The notes below the pieces were generated by a model. The model was not told the origin of the DNA. It was given only the letters and a program-made list of their open reading frames with translations, and did no database searches. Both the position numbers and the translations under genes were made by a program. From JBEKDJ01 sp050014415 (GTDB taxonomy: Bacteria; Desulfobacterota; BSN033; UBA1163), in contig JBEKDJ010000144.1 in NCBI GenBank assembly GCA_050014415.1, positions 1-11,863 of the forward strand: a stretch of 11,863 nt of DNA. Direction: 5' to 3'. Of the stretch, positions 6,717 to 11,863 are shown in pieces. Position 1 is the first letter of the stretch. The number at the start of each line of letters is the position of its first letter.

Positions 6717-6834
6717 GAGGAGGGCTCAAGGATTCGAGAGGTCAAGGGTTCAAGTGTTTATGTAGTGCGGTTCTAACTTCTAGCTGTTTATCATTGACTT
6801 GAACCCCTGAATCCTAGACTCCTTGAAGCCTCTC
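6717..6834. repeat. Long imperfect inverted repeat after groEL (element 3)
   Basis: The left arm (6717-6755) and right arm (about 6797-6834) are imperfect reverse complements around a 41-base centre. The innermost 10 bp are perfect: GGGTTCAAGT (6746-6755) against ACTTGAACCC (6797-6806). Farther out the arms share a CAAGGA-type core and GAGG ends. Within each arm, CAAGG/TTCAAG words recur, giving a text-like look. No coding potential is seen. It is a candidate non-autonomous mobile or REP-like element. Confidence 0.55.
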
Positions 6835-6881
6835 ACTCAAATCCTAAGTATTGAACCTTATTATGAAAGTTAATTTCACCC

Positions 6882-6908
6882 TTGCATTTACCGGTAAATG
6901 GGTATAAT
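6882..6908 (+). promoter_or_regulatory. Promoter of the LysR-family gene
   Basis: TTGCAT (6882-6887) and a consensus TATAAT (6903-6908), with a short 15-base spacer. Transcription would start near 6915, about 20 bases before TTG 6936. A perfect -10 with a weak, closely spaced -35 is typical of activator- or repressor-dependent promoters. Confidence 0.5.
6885..6900. promoter_or_regulatory. Perfect 16-bp palindrome in the lysR promoter
   Basis: CATTTACCGGTAAATG equals its own reverse complement and fills the space between the -35 and -10 boxes. Just upstream, TGAAA-gttaa-TTTCA (6864-6878) is a second, shorter dyad. Together they could be the recognition and control sites of the LysR protein acting on its own promoter, but the palindrome could equally belong to another regulator. 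Confidence 0.5.
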
Positions 6909-6922
6909 ATTCTCTTCGTCGT

Positions 6923-6928
6923 GGAAAG
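6923..6928 (+). promoter_or_regulatory. Shine-Dalgarno that sets the lysR start at TTG 6936
   Basis: GGAAAG, 7 bases before TTG 6936. The open frame reaches back to 6882, but that stretch contains the promoter and palindrome, and the usual LysR N-terminus (x-D-F-R-x-L-E-x-F) begins right after 6936. Confidence 0.6.
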
Positions 6929-6935
6929 AAAGCAA

Positions 6936-7847
6936 TTGCCCATCGATTTTCGACACCTGGAGACCTTCTGCCGCGTCGCCGATCTTAGAAGCTTCTCCAA
7001 AGCGGCGGATGATCTATTCATCACCCAACCAACAGTGAGCGGCCACATCCTAGCGCTAGAACAATCCCTTTCACTTCGACTCTTTGACCGTAGCGGCAGA
7101 GAGGCACGGTTGACGAGAGCTGGAGAGGTGTTCCTTCGTCATGCCACGAAGATTTTGACATCCCGGAAGGACTTGTTGAATGCCTTGAGCGAATACTCCC
7201 AAGGAATCAGAGGAAAGCTCTCCTTGGGAGCAAGCACAATTCCTGGAGAATATCTTCTACCCAAATTAGTATGTGGTTTCAAAGAGCAATACCCTTACCT
7301 GACCCTCTCTCTTAAGATCGCTGATACCAAGGAGATCGTCGAGTCTGTGTTGCAAGGGAACGTCGAACTTGGAATGACCGGCGCCAGGTTGAACCATCAC
7401 TCATTGCATTACGAGAAATATGAAGATGATGAAATCATTGTCGTTGGTCCCTCTGACCACCCCCTTGCCAAGAAGAGAAAAGTCAATTTTGAAGACCTGT
7501 TGAAAGAACCTTGGATTGTTCGGGAGGAGGGTTCTGGGACTCAAATGACCGTTGAAAAGGCCCTCAGGAAGAGAGGCAGGAGTCTGAAACAACTGAATGT
7601 GGTGATGGAGATGGGGAGCACCTCCTCAATGAAAGAGGGGGTGAAGGCAAGATTGGGCTTAGCCTTCATCTCCAAGAGAGCGGCGGAAGAAGCACTGAAT
7701 CAGGGTCTCCTCTCCCGAATCGACACGGAGGGGATCGAACCCATCTTGCGACAGATCTACGTTCTCTCTCATCGAGGAAGAACGCTTTCTCCAATGGGAA
7801 AGGAATTTCTTCGATTCCTCAAAAGGAATAGGGAGGAGATGAATTGA
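6936..7847 (+). CDS. LysR-family transcriptional regulator
   Basis: 303 residues from TTG 6936, within the normal LysR range. The winged helix-turn-helix occupies about residues 1-60: PIDFRHLETFCRVAD, then SFSKAADDLFITQPTVSGHI and LFDRSGREARLTRAG. The C-terminal periplasmic-binding-protein-like effector domain starts near residue 88 with GKLSLGASTIPGEYLLP. The ASTIPG segment and overall pattern remind me of the LysR group annotated as associated with selenium metabolism, but this is recollection and unsure. The effector cannot be named. Its promoter holds a perfect palindrome, which suggests autoregulation. tolB starts 47 bases after the stop on the same strand with only a weak hairpin between, so read-through into the tol genes is likely. 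LysR genes usually face their targets, so this co-directional placement before tolB is unusual. Confidence 0.9.
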   Translation: MPIDFRHLETFCRVADLRSFSKAADDLFITQPTVSGHILALEQSLSLRLFDRSGREARLTRAGEVFLRHATKILTSRKDLLNALSEYSQGIRGKLSLGASTIPGEYLLPKLVCGFKEQYPYLTLSLKIADTKEIVESVLQGNVELGMTGARLNHHSLHYEKYEDDEIIVVGPSDHPLAKKRKVNFEDLLKEPWIVREEGSGTQMTVEKALRKRGRSLKQLNVVMEMGSTSSMKEGVKARLGLAFISKRAAEEALNQGLLSRIDTEGIEPILRQIYVLSHRGRTLSPMGKEFLRFLKRNREEMN

Positions 7848-7858
7848 GGTATCCTCTC

Positions 7859-7877
7859 TGAGGCGATTCTTGCCTCA
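7859..7877 (+). other. Small hairpin between lysR and tolB
   Basis: TGAGGC-gattctt-GCCTCA, a perfect 6-bp stem ending 17 bases before the tolB start and without a T-run. It is preceded by GAGG-tat-CCTC (7846-7856). It is too weak for a full terminator but could reduce read-through or affect tolB translation. Confidence 0.3.
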
Positions 7878-7894
7878 TTAAGAACGGAAAGACG

Positions 7895-9199
7895 TTGAAA
7901 AGAGTCCTCTTCACTGTGGTTCTCCTGTTTTTCACTTTTATCTCCTCTGCGGGAGCGAGGGTCATGATCGACATCACCAACCCCACCCTCATTCAGATCC
8001 CCATTGTCCTTCCGAAATGGAAGAACGTGGGCAAGACCCCGCCGACCCTCTCCGAAAAGGTCTACGAAATCCTGACCAACGACCTCAGCCTCTCCGGTTT
8101 TTTCCGGGTGATTGATTACCAACATCTTCCCCCAGACCTTCGAGGGAAAGAGGGAATCCCCGAGGCAGTCTTCCTAAAGGAATGGATGCCTGCTGGTGGC
8201 GAAATCTTATTGGCTGGAGAAACCTTGCTGGATTCAGCAGCGCTCAATGTCAGAATAAGATTCCATCTCTTTGACCTCGTTGAACAAAGACATATGGTTG
8301 GAAAAGAGTATGAAGCCTCTCTCCAGAACCTCAGAGCAATCGTGCATCGGATGACGGATGAGGTCCTCCTACAACTTACTGGCGAGAGGGGAGTCTATAA
8401 TACCAAAATTGCATATGTTTCACTTCACGGAGGGAATAAGGAAATCTTCATCGCCGATTTTGATGGCGCTAATATGAAACAGATTACTCAAAACCAATCT
8501 ATCAATCTTTCACCCGCCTGGTCACCTGATGGCAGAAGAATCGCTTTCACCTCCTATCTGAAACGAAATCCGGACCTCTATCTGATCGACTTGGAGGGGA
8601 AAAATCTCCGTCAATTCTCCTCCCAACCGGGGCTGAACGCTGCCCCCTCCTGGTCACCTGACGGAAAACAGATCGCCCTCATGATGAGCATGGGGGGGAA
8701 GTCGGACGTCTATCTGATCGACGCGAATGGTGGAAATCCGAGAAAAATCACGAAAGGGCACGGCAACGAGGCCTCACCCACATGGTCCCCGGATGGTAAA
8801 CAGATCGCCTTCATCTCGGACCGATCAGGTTCTCCCCAGGTCTATATCATGGCCGCCGATGGATCAGATGTCCGTCGCCTCACCTATGAAGGGAATTACA
8901 ACACCAACCCTTCCTGGTCTCCAAAGGGGGACCGAATTGCTTTTTGTGGTAGGGTGGGGGGACGCTTTAATATCTTCACAATCGGAATCGATGGGTCCGG
9001 ACTCCAAGGGCTGACATCGGACTCCGGAGATAATGAAAGCCCTTCCTGGTCTCCGGATGGCCGTTACATTGCCTTTAGTTCTACCCGGACAGGAGGGTCG
9101 AAGATCTTCATTATGCATGCCAACGGATTGAATCAAAGGCCACTAACCCAGTCGAAAGGAGGTGAATCGAGTCCAGCCTGGTCCCGGCGATTCGAATAA
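7895..9199 (+). CDS. tolB: TolB, periplasmic propeller of the Tol-Pal system
   Basis: 434 residues from TTG 7895, close to the usual TolB length. TolB sits in the periplasm and links Pal and outer-membrane lipoproteins to TolA during division. A Sec signal peptide (MKRVLFTV..., cleavage near SSAGA, residue 21) is followed by the alpha/beta N-terminal domain (about 22-160, with the INPTLIQIPIVLP-like start DITNPTLIQIPIVLP). A six-bladed propeller then carries WSPDG or variants at 209, 253, 297, 341 (WSPKG) and 385, and a last PAWS at 427-430. The TTG is chosen because it gives the KR of the signal peptide. The GGAAAG before it is only 3 bases away, so initiation may be weak. GTG 7916 would cut off the basic residues. 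pal follows after 38 bases. tolQ, tolR and tolA are not upstream. Confidence 0.95.
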   Translation: MKRVLFTVVLLFFTFISSAGARVMIDITNPTLIQIPIVLPKWKNVGKTPPTLSEKVYEILTNDLSLSGFFRVIDYQHLPPDLRGKEGIPEAVFLKEWMPAGGEILLAGETLLDSAALNVRIRFHLFDLVEQRHMVGKEYEASLQNLRAIVHRMTDEVLLQLTGERGVYNTKIAYVSLHGGNKEIFIADFDGANMKQITQNQSINLSPAWSPDGRRIAFTSYLKRNPDLYLIDLEGKNLRQFSSQPGLNAAPSWSPDGKQIALMMSMGGKSDVYLIDANGGNPRKITKGHGNEASPTWSPDGKQIAFISDRSGSPQVYIMAADGSDVRRLTYEGNYNTNPSWSPKGDRIAFCGRVGGRFNIFTIGIDGSGLQGLTSDSGDNESPSWSPDGRYIAFSSTRTGGSKIFIMHANGLNQRPLTQSKGGESSPAWSRRFE

Positions 9200-9237
9200 G
9201 AAGGGGACACTCAAATCATATATCAAAGGAGGTTATC

Positions 9238-9828
9238 ATGATTAAGAAAAGTCTCAGTATCCTGATCCTTATCCTCTGCATCGGACTCATCATGACAGGG
9301 TGTCCAAAGAAAACTGTGGTTAAAGAGGAACCTACTTCCAAGAAGGCAGAAGAGGTCGTTACGAAGGAAGCAAAGGAACGAGAGTCAGCAGCGATCAAAG
9401 AGGAGGCGGCCAGAAGGGCAGAGAAGGAGAAGTTTGAACAGAGTTTGGTCGAAACGAAAACCCCGGGAATTGAAGGGAAAACTTACGAAACTCCTCTGCT
9501 CAAAGACATCCATTTCGATTTTGACAAATACGATATCCGTCCAGGAGACGCGGAGATTCTAAAGGAAAATGCCGCTCTACTGGCGAAGATTCCCGACGTG
9601 AAGATTCAGATCGAAGGTCACTGCGACGAGAGGGGAACGGTGGAGTATAACCTCGCTCTCGGAGTGAGACGTGCCAACAGTGCGAAGGATTATCTCATCT
9701 CTCTTGGCATTCCCGAAAAGCGTCTCTCCACCATTAGCTATGGAAAGGAGAGGCCATTGGATCCTGGTCATAACGAAGAAGCCTGGGCCAAGAACCGAAG
9801 GGCCCATTCTATCGTCTTATCTAAATAA
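9238..9828 (+). CDS. pal: Pal, peptidoglycan-associated outer-membrane lipoprotein
   Basis: 196 residues. Pal anchors the outer membrane to peptidoglycan and is released or recruited by TolB. The lipoprotein signal ends at LIMTGC, with Cys22 as the lipidated residue followed by Pro. A Lys/Glu-rich linker (about 23-75) precedes the OmpA-like domain (about 88-194): HFDFDKYDIRP (92-102), IEGHCDERGTVEYNLALGVR (125-144, peptidoglycan and TolB contact region), RLSTISYGKERP (162-173) and KNRRAHSIVL. There is a strong AAAGGAGG 5 bases before the ATG. It lies between tolB and cpoB in the standard order. The linker is longer and more charged than in E. coli Pal. Confidence 0.97.
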   Translation: MIKKSLSILILILCIGLIMTGCPKKTVVKEEPTSKKAEEVVTKEAKERESAAIKEEAARRAEKEKFEQSLVETKTPGIEGKTYETPLLKDIHFDFDKYDIRPGDAEILKENAALLAKIPDVKIQIEGHCDERGTVEYNLALGVRRANSAKDYLISLGIPEKRLSTISYGKERPLDPGHNEEAWAKNRRAHSIVLSK

Positions 9829-9842
9829 ATAAGAGGGCGGGT

Positions 9843-9877
9843 ATCCTCAGGGACCGTTGATGATCCCTGAGGATTTT
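9843..9877 (+). terminator. Stem-loop between pal and cpoB (partial terminator or attenuator)
   Basis: ATCCTCAGGGA (9843-9853) pairs perfectly with TCCCTGAGGAT (9864-9874), an 11-bp stem with a 10-base loop, followed by only four Ts (9874-9877). It could terminate some transcripts after pal and so lower cpoB relative to tolB and pal, or protect the 3' end of the pal message. Confidence 0.6.
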
Positions 9878-9883
9878 CATCCC

Positions 9884-9905
9884 TGGAGTAGAAATGGAGT
9901 AGAAA
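9884..9905 (+). repeat. 11-bp tandem duplication of the cpoB ribosome-binding site
   Basis: TGGAGTAGAAA occurs twice head-to-tail (9884-9894 and 9895-9905), ending one base before ATG 9907. Each copy contains the Shine-Dalgarno-like TGGAG. The second is 7 bases from the start, the first 18 bases away. Confidence 0.75.
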
Positions 9906-9906
9906 T

Positions 9907-10848
9907 ATGGGAAAGATAGACTGGATGAGAGGATGCTTCATCCTCTTGTTTATTGTGTCTCTCTATGGATGCGCCACGACGGCAGACGTTCGTATTCTTG
10001 ATAGAGAGATTTATCGACTTAGTTCCCAACTGAACGCACTTCAAAAAGAGAAGGATTCTTTGAAAACGGAGGTCCAGAAAGAGATCCCAGCCCTTAAGAC
10101 CGATCTTGGTTCAGAGACCAAGAAGCTCCAAGCTGACCTTCTCCTCCGAGTCGAAGCCCTTCAATCTCAAATTCGAACTCTCTCCACAGATGTTGAGGAA
10201 TACAAGGAGTTTCTCAAGCGACCCTCCAAAGAGATTGAGCGCATGAAAGAAGATGTCGCCCTACGAATGAGAACCCTGGAAGAAAAGGATAAAACCGTTG
10301 AGGAAAAAAACAAGGTCCAAGAGGACCGAATCAGGACGATGGAGGAGAGGATCAAGAGGATAGAGGATCAGCTCAAGATGATAGGAGCAAAGATCGATCA
10401 GGTAGCCTCGAAACAGATTGAGGAGGAAAAGACGCCAAAGGGGGAGGCTCCTGTTGACGTGAAGGGGCTCTCGACAGGGGCAGGAGACCTCTACAAGGAT
10501 GCCTACGAAACCCTTCAAAAAGGAGATCTAGAGAAAGCCCGGAGAAAATTCGAGGCATTTCTTAAGCAGTATCCGAACACCGAACTCTCCGACAATGCCC
10601 AATTCTGGATTGGAGAGACTTACTATCTTAAAAAGGATTTTGAGAAGGCAATCCTGGAATACGAGAAAGCAATTACGAAATATCCGGAAGGTGACAAAGT
10701 ACCCGCAGCTCTGTTCAAACAGGCTCTCGCTTTCTTAGAACTTGGGGAGAAATCGAGCGCCAGAGATCTCCTCAAACGAGTGATTGACCGATACCCCCAT
10801 TCTGAACAGGCGGAAATGGCAAAGAAGAAGCTGGAAGCAACAAAATAG
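9907..10848 (+). CDS. cpoB: CpoB/YbgF, Tol-Pal coordinator with TPR domain (lipoprotein form)
   Basis: 313 residues. CpoB couples the Tol-Pal machine to peptidoglycan synthesis at division in E. coli. The N-terminus has a lipoprotein signal ending SLYGC (Cys22), unlike the soluble E. coli protein. A long coiled coil follows (about 27-170: LDREIYRLSSQLNALQKEKD and repeated EEKDK/EERIKRIEDQ heptads). After a linker (171-192) come three TPR units (about 193-226, 230-263, 267-300) with the YbgF signatures LYKDAYETLQKGD, AQFWIGETYYLKKDFEKAI and YPHSEQAEMAKKKLE. It is the last tol gene, 78 bases after pal, with a stem-loop and a duplicated ribosome-binding site between. The coiled coil is much longer than in the E. 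coli protein, so it could span more of the periplasm from the outer membrane. Confidence 0.92.
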   Translation: MGKIDWMRGCFILLFIVSLYGCATTADVRILDREIYRLSSQLNALQKEKDSLKTEVQKEIPALKTDLGSETKKLQADLLLRVEALQSQIRTLSTDVEEYKEFLKRPSKEIERMKEDVALRMRTLEEKDKTVEEKNKVQEDRIRTMEERIKRIEDQLKMIGAKIDQVASKQIEEEKTPKGEAPVDVKGLSTGAGDLYKDAYETLQKGDLEKARRKFEAFLKQYPNTELSDNAQFWIGETYYLKKDFEKAILEYEKAITKYPEGDKVPAALFKQALAFLELGEKSSARDLLKRVIDRYPHSEQAEMAKKKLEATK

Positions 10849-11050
10849 GATCACCCGAGTGGAAGGGAGCATTGCTGAATCAGGACTTGCTGTATGAAAA
10901 TCGTTTTGCTATTTTTCTGTTTCTCTCAAGTGGAAATCGAAAGGGAAAAAGGATAAACTGGTAAAATGAGAATCCGACGTTTCACTTTGGCCTCTGCTAC
11001 CAATCAAGGGACATACATAAGACGATAACTTAGAAAAGGGGAGGATCGAG
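10849..11050. other. Spacer before the alcohol dehydrogenase gene
   Basis: About 200 bases with no gene and no clear terminator after cpoB. A weak promoter-like pair is present on the plus strand: TTGCTG (10887-10892), 17 bases, TATTTT (10910-10915). A strong GGGGAGG (11038-11044) sits 6 bases before ATG 11051. Confidence 0.3.
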
Positions 11051-11863
11051 ATGAAAATCAAGGCTGCAGTTCTGCGAGAATACAAAAAACCGGTGAGCAT
11101 TGAAGAGATTGAGTTGGCGCCTCCGAAGGAGAAGGAGGTATTGGTCAAGACGGCTTTTACGGGTTTCTGTCATTCGGACTATTCTTTCATCATAGGGGCC
11201 TTTAAGTTTCCGATCCCTTTGGTGCTTGGCCACGAGGCTTCGGGGGTGGTGGTAGATGTTGGACCGGGGGTGACGTCTGTCAAAAAGGGGGATCACGTGG
11301 TGGCGGCCTGGATGTGTCCATGTGGGACCTGTCCTGAATGTAGAAGCGGTCAGGGCCATATCTGCAGGAAGAGCCATGAAATGCATGGGGCGGGTGCGCT
11401 CATGGAAATGCGGCGGGAGTGAAGCCAGGAGACTCCGTTGCGATCTGGGGGATGGGAGGTGTCGGGCTCAATGTGGTACGGGGTGCGAAGTTAAGGAGTG
11501 CCTATCCGATCATCAGTGTGGATCTGGAAGGCAGCAAGGAGGCCATCGCCAGAGAATTCGGTGCGACGCACTTTATCAACAATAGCAAGCAAGACCCGGT
11601 GCCGATCATCCAAGAGCTCACCGGAGGAGGTTCCAAGTACTGCTTCGAGGCAATCGGGGATCCAGGTGCCATTACTCAGGCCGTTTGGGCCTTGGGTCTT
11701 GGGGGGACGTTAATTCAAATTGGGATTACACCGGAAGCCGTGATGACGGGGCTACCCCTTGCCTATACCCCTCCCCACTGTAAATCCGTGAAAGGGACCC
11801 TTTACGGCAACATTCGGACCCATGAGGATATCCCCACGTTTGCTGATATGGTCATGAAAGGGG
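11051..11863 (+). pseudogene. Zinc-dependent alcohol dehydrogenase (MDR family), internally deleted and frameshifted, runs off the window
   Basis: The first frame (11051-11422) encodes the N-terminal half: catalytic-zinc ligands Cys40 (GFCHSDY) and His61-Glu62 (GHE), and the structural-zinc set C91/C94/C97/C105 in the CxxCxxCx7C spacing. It then stops at TGA 11420-11422. A second frame picks up by 11407 (NAAGVKPGDSVAIWGMGGVG) and stays open to the window end with the NAD-binding Rossmann domain and typical ADH sequence (SVDLEGSKEAIAREFGATHF, FEAIGDPGAI, GTLYGNIRTHEDIP). Only about 28 residues separate Cys105 from the GMGGVG motif, against about 88 in horse liver ADH, so some 60 residues are missing, including the third catalytic-zinc cysteine. 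The gene should be inactive unless this is an assembly error. The downstream frame is clean, so the damage is recent. The substrate cannot be told. The promoter is weak, but the Shine-Dalgarno is strong. Confidence 0.85.

Noticed and set aside
6882..6935. N-terminal extension of the LysR protein starting at TTG 6882
   Set aside because: The stretch holds a consensus TATAAT and a perfect palindrome, and the LysR family N-terminus begins after TTG 6936.

Overview
The window looks like chromosomal DNA of a Gram-negative anaerobe, most likely of the Desulfobacterota (old Deltaproteobacteria) type. The reasons are the outer-membrane Tol-Pal genes, a membrane polyferredoxin paired with a Tat-exported DUF362 protein, moderate G+C with many lysine/glutamate-rich proteins, and several short inverted-repeat elements between genes. 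This placement is inference, as no search could be run.

Layout. Positions 2-97 hold the C-terminal end of an unidentified rightward gene. Positions 283-3971 hold three leftward genes, read in the order: an exported beta-propeller protein (3971-2895), a Tat-exported DUF362 protein (2729-1776) and a NapH-NapG-type polyferredoxin fusion (1779-283). The last two overlap by 4 bases and are probably translationally coupled. A divergent control region (3972-4657) holds a leftward promoter whose -10 box sits exactly between the arms of an inverted repeat, a rightward TTGACA promoter, a 14-bp palindrome and two degenerate MITE-like elements. Then come groES and groEL (4658-6634), closed by a strong terminator. 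After another inverted-repeat element comes a LysR-family regulator that probably starts at TTG 6936, with a perfect 16-bp palindrome between its -35 and -10 boxes. It is followed at 47 bp by tolB, pal and cpoB (7895-10848), the periplasmic half of the Tol-Pal envelope system, without tolQRA. The window ends in a zinc-dependent alcohol dehydrogenase that carries an internal deletion and a frameshift and runs off the edge.

How the genes work together. The leftward genes look like one exported redox module. The fusion would carry electrons from quinol or cytoplasmic Fe-S clusters across the membrane to four periplasmic ferredoxin-type clusters, with the DUF362 protein and the propeller as periplasmic partners. 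The acceptor is unknown, and this is the part most likely to be undescribed. TolB, Pal and CpoB act in outer-membrane constriction and cell-wall coordination at division. GroES/GroEL is the general chaperonin. The LysR protein may control the tol genes beside it, but nothing in the sequence proves that.
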